Shown: positions 51,111 to 59,604 of the stretch, piece after piece
How positions within the stretch are numbered: the first letter of the stretch is position 1
Layout: each line of letters begins with the position of its first letter
NCBI GenBank assembly: GCA_018649885.1
Contig: JABIHA010000084.1
Span: forward strand, 1-64,000
DNA: 64,000 bases
Origin: Bacteriovoracaceae bacterium
GTDB taxonomy: Bacteria > Bdellovibrionota > Bacteriovoracia > Bacteriovoracales > Bacteriovoracaceae
Reading direction: 5' to 3'
Program-made: the position numbers and the translations under genes
Notes under the pieces: generated by a model
Told to the model about the DNA's origin: nothing
The model's database searches: none
The model's input: the letters and a program-made list of their open reading frames with translations, nothing else

Positions 51111-51914
51111 CTAGCCGTAGCGTCCTTCAATATAATCAGCAGTTTCTTTGTGCCTTGGTGTCACAAACATTTGTCCAGTTTCTGTATGTTCTACAACTTT
51201 ACCCATAAGCATAAAAATACTTTCTTCACTAGCACGTCTGGCTTGGGCCATATTGTGAGTAACAATTAAAATAGTAAATTTGCCTCTCAGCTCCCAGATT
51301 AATTCTTCAACTGCTTCAGTGCCCTTGGGATCAAGCGCCGAGCAAGGTTCATCCATTAAAAGCACACTGGGCTTGACAGGAAGAAGCCTTGCGATACATA
51401 GCTTTTGCTGTTCTTCAAGGGACAAGGAGATGGCGTCTCGGTGAAGGCGATCTTTCACCTTATCCCAAAGAAGGACATGTTTGAGGGCGTCTTCCACTAT
51501 CGCATCTTTTTCTTCTTTGGAGGATTTTTGATTTTTGTGGTGAATTTGGTGCCCAAAGAGAATATTTTCTCGAATTGAAATGGGAAGTGGGTTTGGTCTT
51601 TGGAATACCATTCCTATTCGCTTTCTTACCTGGATTAATTCTACTTCTGGTGCATAGATATTTTGGCCTTCTACATGAATTTTACCGTTTATACGAACAT
51701 AGTCGAACCTCTCATTAATACGATTTACACATCTTAAAAGGGTAGACTTACCACAACCAGAAGGACCAATAAGGGAAGTGATCATTCCTTTTTTTATTTT
51801 TAGATCTATATTTTCAAGTGCTTGGAAATTTCCGTACCATAAGCTTAAATTTTGCGTCTCAATGGCAGGAGCATTTTCTGGTGCTGTAGTGAAATTATCA
51901 GTACTGGCGTTCAT
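51111..51914 (-). CDS. pstB: Phosphate ABC transporter ATPase, degenerate signature motif
   Basis: A 267-residue PstB-family ATPase. Walker A (GPSGCGKST, residues 50-58), the Q-loop (VFQRPNP, Q105), Walker B with catalytic Glu (LLMDEP, E189), the D-loop (SALD) and the H-loop (VTHN, H220) are intact. The ABC signature is not: PstB proteins have LSGGQQQRL, and here it is LSLEEQQKL (164-172). On its own it could not form two competent ATP sites. It is the last gene of the pst operon, 30 bp after a second PstB with the reverse defects. The pair probably forms a heterodimer at the membrane. Confidence 0.93.
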   Translation of the reverse strand: MNASTDNFTTAPENAPAIETQNLSLWYGNFQALENIDLKIKKGMITSLIGPSGCGKSTLLRCVNRINERFDYVRINGKIHVEGQNIYAPEVELIQVRKRIGMVFQRPNPLPISIRENILFGHQIHHKNQKSSKEEKDAIVEDALKHVLLWDKVKDRLHRDAISLSLEEQQKLCIARLLPVKPSVLLMDEPCSALDPKGTEAVEELIWELRGKFTILIVTHNMAQARRASEESIFMLMGKVVEHTETGQMFVTPRHKETADYIEGRYG

Positions 51915-51944
51915 TTTTCGCCTATCCTTTTTGCAAAAAAACTA

Positions 51945-52712
51945 CTATCCAAATTTACCTTGGATATAGTCTGTAGTTCTTTGATCCATTGTTTTTCCTG
52001 TAAATAGATCTTCTGTATTACCGATTTCGACACATTCTCCGTTTAGAAAAAATGCTACTCGCTTAGCAAGTCTTCTTGCCTGTTGTACTAAGTTGGTTAC
52101 TAAAATTATGGTCATATCTTTTTTAAGATCTTTTAGAATATCTTCAATTCTCATGGTTGTTACAGGATCAACAGCTATGGAAAATTCATCTAAAATTAAG
52201 AGTTCCGGCTCCTGTGAGAGAGCTCTAGCAATGGTTAACCTTTGTTGTTGTCCACCTGAGAGAAGACTTCCTAAAGTATGCAAGCGATCTTTAACTTCAT
52301 CAAGTAGTGCTGCCCTTGTTAAACATCGTTCTACTATTTCATCGAGTTCTTTTTTATTTTTGATTCCTCTAAGCCTTGGGGAGAGCGCAACATTATCATA
52401 TATTGACATCGGCAATCCTACTGGGAGTGGAAAAACCACACCAATTCTTGACCTCAAGGCATAGATATTTTTTAAATGTCTTACATCTCTTCCACTGAAA
52501 TGAATATCTCCTGAATAGTGCATGCCTTTGGTAAATTGATCCATTCTATTAATGGCCTTAAGAAGCGAGGTTTTTCCCGAATTGGCTGGGCCAATAATAC
52601 CAAAAATTTCATGCTCATGAATATCTAGATTGACTCCACTAAGTGCAACTGTATCTCCATATGAGATTTCTAGATTTCTAACTTTTAGTTTAATACCATT
52701 TTCATTTACCAT
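51945..52712 (-). CDS. pstB2: Second PstB-like ATPase, degenerate Q- and H-loops
   Basis: A 255-residue PstB paralogue. Walker A (GPANSGKT, 41-48) and a perfect signature LSGGQQQRL (151-159) are present, and Walker B keeps its Glu (LILDEF, E176). The Q-loop Gln is Pro95 (VVFPLPVGLP), the H-loop His is Asn207 (VTNLVQ), and the D-loop is IAVD. These losses complement those of the ATPase at 51111. A heterodimer would have one canonical and one degenerate site. The start overlaps the end of pstA by 7 bp. Confidence 0.9.
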   Translation of the reverse strand: MVNENGIKLKVRNLEISYGDTVALSGVNLDIHEHEIFGIIGPANSGKTSLLKAINRMDQFTKGMHYSGDIHFSGRDVRHLKNIYALRSRIGVVFPLPVGLPMSIYDNVALSPRLRGIKNKKELDEIVERCLTRAALLDEVKDRLHTLGSLLSGGQQQRLTIARALSQEPELLILDEFSIAVDPVTTMRIEDILKDLKKDMTIILVTNLVQQARRLAKRVAFFLNGECVEIGNTEDLFTGKTMDQRTTDYIQGKFG

Positions 52713-53581
52713 TTCTTTTTCCCGCGAAGGTAGAATCTAAAGGCGATTGAAACGCTATTCATAATAAGAACCATTCCTATAAGAGTAAGTGCTACACCAT
52801 AAGGTAGATTTTCGGGAACACCCGGAACTTGGGTAGCTACCACAAATAAGTGAAGTGACATGGCCATGGTTTGGTCAAAAACTCCTTCTGGAAGAAAGGG
52901 AGAGAAGAAAACTGCACCAGTGAACATAATGGGAGCCGTTTCTCCAGCGGTTCTTGAAACTTCTAAAATAATCCCAGTTAATATTCCTGAAAGAGAGTTT
53001 GGTAAAACAACTTTTTTAATAGTTTGCCATCTTGTTGCTCCCATATTCCAACATGCCTCCCTAAAGGCGATGGGGACTGCTTGAAGAGATTCTTTGGTGG
53101 CGACAATGACCACTGGCATTGTCATAATGGCCAGGGTGAAACTGGCAGCAAGTATTGAGGTCCCAAATTTGAAAAACATTACAAATGCACCCACTCCAAA
53201 TAGCGCATGAACAATTGAGGGGACACCTGCAAGATTAATTATAGCGAGGTTTATGATTCGTGTGAGAATATTATCTCCCGCATATTCGTTTAAATAAATG
53301 GCTGCTGCTACTCCTATGGGTACAGAAATTAAAAGAGCTACAGAAACCAACCATATTGTGCCAAGAAGCGCTGGGAAAATTCCTCCAGCTGTCATCCCAT
53401 TAGTAGGATTCTCAAGAAAAAAATCAAGTGAAAGGACCGAACCACCTTTTACAATTAGTGTTCCCAGTATCACCAAAACTGGAAGAATAAGTATTAGTGT
53501 CATGCCCAGAAAAATAATTCGAAAAAGTTTTTCAACCCTCTTGCTTTGAATATTCGTTTTGCTAATGCCGAATCCTTCCAT
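52706..53581 (-). CDS. pstA: Phosphate ABC transporter permease PstA
   Basis: A 291-residue inner-membrane permease with six predicted helices. The EAA-loop (EACWNMGATRWQTIKKVVLPNSLSGI in part, about residues 180-205) that docks onto the ATPase is clear. GTLIVKGG and ISVPIGVAAAIYLNEYA are typical of PstA. It shares one base with the pstC stop (TAATG), so translation is coupled. Confidence 0.94.
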   Translation of the reverse strand: MEGFGISKTNIQSKRVEKLFRIIFLGMTLILILPVLVILGTLIVKGGSVLSLDFFLENPTNGMTAGGIFPALLGTIWLVSVALLISVPIGVAAAIYLNEYAGDNILTRIINLAIINLAGVPSIVHALFGVGAFVMFFKFGTSILAASFTLAIMTMPVVIVATKESLQAVPIAFREACWNMGATRWQTIKKVVLPNSLSGILTGIILEVSRTAGETAPIMFTGAVFFSPFLPEGVFDQTMAMSLHLFVVATQVPGVPENLPYGVALTLIGMVLIMNSVSIAFRFYLRGKKKW

Positions 53582-54534
53582 TATTTTTTCCTCACTCCGC
53601 GAATAATTAAATCAGCGCTGAGATTGATGATGAAAGTTATTAAAAATAAAAAGATTCCAATGGTGAATAGAGCGCCATAGTGTTCAGAACCCTGAGCTGT
53701 CTCTCCAAGCTCTGCAGCTATAGTCGCAGTAAGAGCGCGTACCGAATCAAAGATACTGGTAGGAATATTAATAGAATGACCTGTGGCCATTAATACCGCC
53801 ATAGTTTCACCAAATCCGCGGCCAACTCCTAATAAAACAGCACCTAGTAATCCATTTTTTGCAGCAGGAAGAACCACTTTATAGATCATTTGCCACTTTG
53901 TGGCCCCCAGGGCTTCAGCGGCTTCACGGTAGTGATCGGGGACGGCTTTTAGTGTATCCTCTGCAATGGAAGTCATAATTGGAGCAGCCATTAGTCCAAG
54001 TATAACGCCTGCGTTGAGAATATTTAATCCAACGGGAACATTGAATAATTTAATAATAATAGGGTTCATAATGGTAAGACCTATAAATCCCCAAACTACG
54101 GATGGTATGGCTGCGAGTAACTCTACTAATATTTTTAGGAATTCTTTAGTTCTTCCGGTGGCAAATTCACTAATATAGATTGCGGTTCCAAGTGAGAAGG
54201 GGATCGCTATTAGCATTGCTAAGCCTGTGACACTTGCGGTACCAAGTATAAGTGCTAGGATTCCATATTCAGGTGCATCTTCATCAGAGGGTTCCCAGTA
54301 TGGAGATGTGAAAAACTCTGTGAAATCCATATCTTTAATAATAAAAGAGAGACCTTCTTTTGCGATGAATAAAAAAATCCCAACAATGAAAATGATTGCA
54401 GAAATTCCGGCGATAAAGACAATCATTGATACAGCTTTATCTATGTACCAATCAAGGTTTCGCTGATCAAGTTGATCACTCCCAATATTCTTTTCATTTT
54501 GAGAGTTAAGAGAAATGGAATTCAGATCTTCCAT
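53581..54534 (-). CDS. pstC: Phosphate ABC transporter permease PstC
   Basis: I choose ATG 54534, two bases after the phoU stop, with GGAG inside the phoU end; the longer frame overlaps phoU needlessly. The 317-residue permease has a cytoplasmic N-terminus and about six helices. The PstC motifs IPFSLGTAIYISEFATG, AAIPSVVWGFIGL and the EAA-loop EAAEALGATKWQMIYKVVLP are present. It partners with PstA and the two PstB proteins. Confidence 0.94.
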   Translation of the reverse strand: MEDLNSISLNSQNEKNIGSDQLDQRNLDWYIDKAVSMIVFIAGISAIIFIVGIFLFIAKEGLSFIIKDMDFTEFFTSPYWEPSDEDAPEYGILALILGTASVTGLAMLIAIPFSLGTAIYISEFATGRTKEFLKILVELLAAIPSVVWGFIGLTIMNPIIIKLFNVPVGLNILNAGVILGLMAAPIMTSIAEDTLKAVPDHYREAAEALGATKWQMIYKVVLPAAKNGLLGAVLLGVGRGFGETMAVLMATGHSINIPTSIFDSVRALTATIAAELGETAQGSEHYGALFTIGIFLFLITFIINLSADLIIRGVRKK

Positions 54535-54536
54535 AT

Positions 54537-55649
54537 TTAGCTTTCTCCACAGCAATTTTCTGAAGGGCCACATAGCCGGTTCATAAGATCTTGAAGCTCA
54601 AGGGAAATTGAGCGGTAAAGGTTTTCATATTTTTGACATGCATCTTCACTACTAAGGTCAGCCATCGGTGCTTCTCCTACATTCCATTGTAGCGGGATGG
54701 TGTGAAAGGGAACTGAACCAACGGTATCTTTAACTGGTCCTTCAAGTCCTACAATAATATAGAAATCGGCGAGCTCTCTTTCCATACCATCAAAGCCTTT
54801 AGGAATTAATTTATCATTTTTTATTCCTCGATCATTTAAAAAGCTGATTAAATTTGGATCAACATGTTTACCTGGATTTTTACCTGCAGATTCAAAATGG
54901 CCACATCCATTGTATTTTTTTTGAGCAATGGCCATGGTTAATTGGCTAAGGGAGCTATTACTTTGATCAGTAAAAAGTATTTTATATATTTTTTCAGGTT
55001 TTCCTTCACCTGTTAGGAAAAAAACAGTTTCTGTACATATATTTCTTGCTTGATCTGAAACACGCAGAAGCATATAGAAAATAATTAAGAAAGTGAATTG
55101 ATCCTTTTTTTCCCAATTTTCATTATCAATTAGATCTTCAAAGAAAGTGTCAAAATTAGTGGATGCATTTTTGGAAGTATCAATTGTTTTTTCTGCTTTT
55201 TTTCCATCTTTTTCTTTAAATGCAATAAGTGCATTTTTGAGGGCTTTTTTTGAAAGCACCCCCATTCTTTTTATTTCATCAGATATAGCTCCTTTATGAG
55301 GAGCACGCGATAGTTGAACCGTCTCTCGACAAATGGTACTAGCGTAATCACCAATTCTTTCAAGCTCAATACCTGCTCGCATCGCTGATGAGACAAAGCG
55401 AAGGTGCTTCCCCGATGGGAGATGGGTGGCTATAAACTGCAAACAGATCTTGTCGAGTTCTTTAACCTCTCTATTAACTAATCTATCACCAATTATCGTT
55501 TCATAAGACAAGTCGTGATTTCCATCCAAAAGTGCTTGAATTGCACATTCATAGGAGTTAAGTACTAGTTCACCAATTTGGAAAACAGAATCACTAACCT
55601 TTTTTAAATCAGCTTCTAGACGTTTTTCATAATGTCCCATACCTCTCAT
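54537..55649 (-). CDS. phoU: PhoU fused to an inactive LMW-phosphatase/ArsC-like domain
   Basis: A 370-residue protein; PhoU is normally about 230. Residues 1-215 are PhoU (two three-helix bundles) with the metal motif ELERIGDYAS (95-104). Residues about 222-345 resemble low-molecular-weight phosphotyrosine phosphatase/arsenate reductase: ILFTDQSNSSLSQ aligns with the P-loop (L/V)F-x-C-x2-N-x2-R-S, then FESAGKNPG. The catalytic Cys is D228 and the Arg is L234, so it should bind rather than catalyse. It lies 32 bp after pstS. ATG 55640 is an alternative start. PhoU normally signals phosphate status. Confidence 0.85.
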   Translation of the reverse strand: MRGMGHYEKRLEADLKKVSDSVFQIGELVLNSYECAIQALLDGNHDLSYETIIGDRLVNREVKELDKICLQFIATHLPSGKHLRFVSSAMRAGIELERIGDYASTICRETVQLSRAPHKGAISDEIKRMGVLSKKALKNALIAFKEKDGKKAEKTIDTSKNASTNFDTFFEDLIDNENWEKKDQFTFLIIFYMLLRVSDQARNICTETVFFLTGEGKPEKIYKILFTDQSNSSLSQLTMAIAQKKYNGCGHFESAGKNPGKHVDPNLISFLNDRGIKNDKLIPKGFDGMERELADFYIIVGLEGPVKDTVGSVPFHTIPLQWNVGEAPMADLSSEDACQKYENLYRSISLELQDLMNRLCGPSENCCGES

Positions 55650-55681
55650 ACTCCTTATACATTGGTCTCATTTCCTATTGA

Positions 55682-56557
55682 CTATGAGCACACTCCATTT
55701 TTAATGGGAGCATATCCCTTTTTAAGAATAATACACTGACCAGTATTAGATTTAATCCAGTCTAAATAGACCTTTATTTCACCTTTTGGCTCTCCATTAG
55801 TGTACATAAAAAGTGGTCTTGCGATTGGGTATGTTTTATTTATTGCTGTTTTAACTGATGGCATAACGCAATTTCCATCCTCAGACTTTGAGATGCATCC
55901 AACGCCAACGTGCTCAGTTGCATAGGCAAGTCCGCTATAACCAATTGCACAAGGCGTTTTTTCAACAAGATCTACTACATCTTTTGAACCGTGCATATCT
56001 AGTGTACCCATTCGATATTTTCCTTTTTTGCCAAGGATGATTTTTTTAAAGTAGGCATATGTTCCAGAGTTATTTTGGCGACTTACGGCTACAATTTTAT
56101 CACTTGGGCAGCCGGGAATAGTAATACCTAATTGACTCCATTTTTTGACAGTTCCCTTTCTTCCAAAGATCCTTGCTAGAGTTGGGATTGAGATATTTTT
56201 CTTAGGGTTACTCTTGTGGACGTAAACGGCAAGGGCATCAAAACCAACTACATGTTCAATTGGATTTTGGCCCTTCGATTTAGCTAGTTTTATTTCCTTA
56301 GCTTTCATCTTCCTACTAGCATTTGCAATATCAACTGTACCGTTTATCATTGCAGCAATCCCTGTCCCCGAACCACCTCCAGATACGGCTACTGCCACAT
56401 TTTTGTTCTTCTTGCTATATTCTTCTGCCCAAGCTTGGGCCACATTAACTAAAGTGTCTGAACCCTTATTTTGAATCGCTAGTCGTGCAAAGCTTGAGAT
56501 GTTAATTGTCAAAATGAGCCCAGCAATAACTGTAGATTTTATGGTTGTGATTTTCAT
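55682..56557 (-). CDS. pstS: Phosphate-binding protein PstS
   Basis: A 291-residue periplasmic phosphate-binding protein with a signal peptide (about 1-25, ending SSFA). The phosphate site motifs are KGSDTLVNVAQAWAEEY, VSGGGSGTGIAAMINGTVDIANASR and SRQNNSGTYAYF, typical of the PstS/PBP-like family. It heads the pst operon. It is not a lipoprotein. A 197-bp upstream region contains its promoter; I found no convincing Pho box. Confidence 0.94.
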   Translation of the reverse strand: MKITTIKSTVIAGLILTINISSFARLAIQNKGSDTLVNVAQAWAEEYSKKNKNVAVAVSGGGSGTGIAAMINGTVDIANASRKMKAKEIKLAKSKGQNPIEHVVGFDALAVYVHKSNPKKNISIPTLARIFGRKGTVKKWSQLGITIPGCPSDKIVAVSRQNNSGTYAYFKKIILGKKGKYRMGTLDMHGSKDVVDLVEKTPCAIGYSGLAYATEHVGVGCISKSEDGNCVMPSVKTAINKTYPIARPLFMYTNGEPKGEIKVYLDWIKSNTGQCIILKKGYAPIKNGVCS

Positions 56558-56754
56558 TTAATCAACTCCTATGTAGTAGCAATGTATACCTTACTTTATA
56601 GGCCTATTGTAGTCCAGAGTCGGGAAATTGGTTAATAAAGCTTGTGTCAGAGTTTATTTAGGAGGAAGTTACATTCGAATGAAGCTTTTGTTAGTGTCTA
56701 TTCAATATTGTGTTAAGGCTCTTAGTAGATAGGCCAACTAAGACAAAATTGTGT

Positions 56755-57246
56755 TTATCTACCCAAGTAGCTTTTGAAATCAAATTGTTCTTTGAAGTAT
56801 TGATAGTTTTCAAAACAATGATTTAGCTTGTTACCAACAACAAGGTCTTTAGTGAACACGGGCATATGTGCGATGATTAAATTGTAGGCATTCTGGGCTT
56901 TCATCATTTTCGCCTTTTCCTCAAGGACTGAAAAATTGGGAAAGGCAACGTATCCCATTTTGTTGGCATCGGGGTGGTCGGGTATATAATGGAGCATGGG
57001 AGGTGTTTGATCAATTTCGATTTTACAGTGGCCATCTTTACAACTTGAGATGAGTTCTCTTTTAAAAGGACCACCCTTCGCTGTTCGTGTGGTTTTGTGA
57101 TTTGCAATGTTAAAGGAAGCTATGTTTACCCGCTGAAGGATTACATTTATATCTTGGCAAAATAATTCGACGTCATAGTTTTCTTCGTTGTGGTCCAGTG
57201 CATCAAATGGTATGAGAAAAGCTAATAGAAGGTAGGTTATTTTCAT
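56755..57246 (-). CDS. Exported FlgC-like protein
   Basis: A 163-residue protein. After a hydrophobic signal-like N-terminus (MKITYLLLAFLIPF), the rest follows flagellar rod protein FlgC. NIASFNIANHKTTRT and AKGGPFKREL match the N-terminal rod motif (ASNIANAxTTRT-xGGPY). HYIPDHPDANKMGYVAFPNF then VLEEKAKMMKAQNAYNLI match the C-terminal motif (P-x-HPDA-x2-GYV-x2-PN-V-EEM-x4-A-x-RAY). FlgC has no Sec signal because the flagellar apparatus exports it. Four Cys are also unlike FlgC. No flagellar gene lies nearby. Confidence 0.75.
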   Translation of the reverse strand: MKITYLLLAFLIPFDALDHNEENYDVELFCQDINVILQRVNIASFNIANHKTTRTAKGGPFKRELISSCKDGHCKIEIDQTPPMLHYIPDHPDANKMGYVAFPNFSVLEEKAKMMKAQNAYNLIIAHMPVFTKDLVVGNKLNHCFENYQYFKEQFDFKSYLGR

Positions 57247-57409
57247 ACATTCCCTTTTGAGTTTAATATTATCTAGGTATTTACCCTAGTATTAAAGCCA
57301 CTCCAGGTTACGGAATATATTTCTTGCATGGTGCAAAAAACTAATTTTTGACTGCTTTTCGATAGATATATCCACCGGCATAAATAAGGCCACCCATGAT
57401 CAGTATAGT

Positions 57410-59335
57410 TTATTGGTAAGTGAATGTCTGGCTATCAAGTCCATCCGAAACATCAAGTTTTCTATAAAGACTGCGTTTCTTCTCTTGATGAAACTCCATC
57501 TTGCTTAGAATATTTCCTAGAGTCTCAACGGCCAAGTCAATATATGGTCCCTTATTTAGCATCACACATTCGGCCCTCACAGACATTGCAGCATCTGTGA
57601 TTTCGGCCCTAGATGGGAGACCGGTACGGGCCAGATTTTCCAATACTTGGGTGGCCCAAATGACTGGGATATGACAAGCTTCACACAACCACAATATTTC
57701 TTCTTGAAGCTCAGCTAGTCTTTCAAAACCACACTCTACCGCTAAGTCTCCTCTGGCGATCATTACACCAACATTCGGATGTTTGAGAGATGATAGAAGA
57801 ATACGCCCTAGGTTATTAAAACCGGAGTTTGTCTCAATTTTGAGGTAGATACCAATATCTCTACTAGTAATCTGTGCCAGTTTCTTTAGGAAACTTTCAA
57901 CATCTTCATGACACCTAACAAATGATAAACCGATTAAGTCTGCATATTTTGCGGCAAACTCTAAATCTTTTAGATCTTTTTGTGTAGGCCACTTAATTAA
58001 AAGCTCAGAGTCAGGAAAATTGACACCCTTGAAGGATTTGAGCTTACTTCCCTCAATTTTGGCCCGAGTAATATTTAGAGTAAAGCGTGGGAAATCGATT
58101 TCTTTTATTTGTCCCGCAATTTTTCCATCATCGAATAGGATGCGGTCTCCGATTTTTAGTGAACGCAACTCTTCGTTTAGATTGCAAGTGACTTGGGCTG
58201 GAGTGATTTTCTTTCCTGTTTTTTTAGAAAATCTTGCATTGGCACCTAAGATATTTGAGTTTTCACCGCAGGCCCAAAAGTATATGTCTTCGCCGACATT
58301 TAGCTCAACATGGCCCAAATCGTGTGTTGGGAATACAAGTTTGAATTGAAAGACTTTTTCTCTGCTTTTTAGATACAGATCTGAGGATCTAGTGAGATAG
58401 ATTGATTTTTTACTTTCTACTACAACTTCACCAGGATGAACTTCACAAACACATAGTTTTCTCTTTTTCTTCCTACAGTCTTTTAGGTAAATTCGATCAC
58501 CTTTTTTGAAATTCTCAAATGTCTCATCTTGAACATAAAAAATTGAGGGAGCAATAGACTTTGCTTCTCGGTTTTTAAATGAGAGTGGTCGAATAGAAAA
58601 TTTTCCCGCTTCAGAAATTTTTCCATAGATATCTTTTCTGGATTTGAGTCTAAAGACCTGATCTTCCTCGGCAATTTGGCCGGTTCTAATTTTGGGGCCG
58701 GCGAGATCCATGCCTACCTTGCACTCACGCCCTTCCATACTTGAGGCAGTTTTTAATTGCTCAATGATACTTTTCCACTGCTCGGGACCTTCATATGCAC
58801 AGTTGACTCTAAGGATATTCATTCCCGCTTTCAACTGCTTTCTAAACCAATTGATATCAACTTCACTTGATTTAGGACAAGTCACCATTATGCTAATATG
58901 TCTGTCGCTAGGAATTTCACCCAAAAGTTTACTCGCATTTTCTGTTAGAATTTCTTGGCCTTTTTCGAAGCTGAGAGAGTGATTTCCATCAATTTCATTG
59001 TCTAACGTATTTTGTTCTTCCTCACTCAGACCATACATTTGTGAGACTCTTTTAATTACGTGCTCAAGTGTATTCATCACACTCGCTTCAGATCGACCCA
59101 GTGAAGAGAGGCCGTATTTGGGAAGCTTATGTTGAAGATGTCTAAGGTCTACTCCTCTTAAGGCCATATAATGAATAAAGTTCTTAGCACTTAGCTGTTT
59201 TGTTTCTCCCAGACTCGAAAAAAGGTGAGAGTGTTCAGTTGCATAATTTTGGATGTACTTTCTTAATTCGATCAAGTCACTTAGTAGAACTTGAAGCTCA
59301 TTTACTTGACCTTGGGGTGGATGTTGAAGATTCAC
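57410..59335 (-). CDS. Pyruvate kinase-family protein with N-terminal extension
   Basis: I start at GTG 59335, six bases after AAGGGGAAG; a TTG 51 bp upstream lacks this. The 641 residues comprise an N-terminal helical region (about 1-140) and a pyruvate kinase barrel with a beta insert: MDLAGPKIRTG, YLKIETNSGFNNL (phosphoryl-transfer Lys), ARGDLAVECG and TQVLENLARTGLPSRAEITD. The usual C-terminal allosteric domain is missing. Normal pyruvate kinase makes pyruvate and ATP from PEP and ADP. NCAYEG in place of the usual N-F-S-H-G casts some doubt on activity. Confidence 0.82.
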   Translation of the reverse strand: MNLQHPPQGQVNELQVLLSDLIELRKYIQNYATEHSHLFSSLGETKQLSAKNFIHYMALRGVDLRHLQHKLPKYGLSSLGRSEASVMNTLEHVIKRVSQMYGLSEEEQNTLDNEIDGNHSLSFEKGQEILTENASKLLGEIPSDRHISIMVTCPKSSEVDINWFRKQLKAGMNILRVNCAYEGPEQWKSIIEQLKTASSMEGRECKVGMDLAGPKIRTGQIAEEDQVFRLKSRKDIYGKISEAGKFSIRPLSFKNREAKSIAPSIFYVQDETFENFKKGDRIYLKDCRKKKRKLCVCEVHPGEVVVESKKSIYLTRSSDLYLKSREKVFQFKLVFPTHDLGHVELNVGEDIYFWACGENSNILGANARFSKKTGKKITPAQVTCNLNEELRSLKIGDRILFDDGKIAGQIKEIDFPRFTLNITRAKIEGSKLKSFKGVNFPDSELLIKWPTQKDLKDLEFAAKYADLIGLSFVRCHEDVESFLKKLAQITSRDIGIYLKIETNSGFNNLGRILLSSLKHPNVGVMIARGDLAVECGFERLAELQEEILWLCEACHIPVIWATQVLENLARTGLPSRAEITDAAMSVRAECVMLNKGPYIDLAVETLGNILSKMEFHQEKKRSLYRKLDVSDGLDSQTFTYQ

Positions 59336-59604
59336 TTTCTTCCCCTTCTTTATAAATCTTAAACTTGGTAGGATATTGCTCCTCAATGTCGCAAATTGTA
59401 ATGATTTATCTCACTTTGGGTAGAGTTTACAGACAGCTTTGTAGATGATTCGTTTTGCACTGGGCGAGAAATCAATTGAGTCAGCTATAGTCATGTATTT
59501 TTTTCAAAAACAAGCTCAGGGGAAGCTCCAAGGTCTGTCCGTTAAAATCGACAATTTATAGGATCTATGTAACTGTAATTGATCTGATTAAAAGGAATTT
59601 GAAT

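Noticed and set aside
56558-56754. Pho box upstream of pstS
   Set aside because: The best match, CTGACAC followed by a poor second half, does not give the two spaced 7-bp half-sites.
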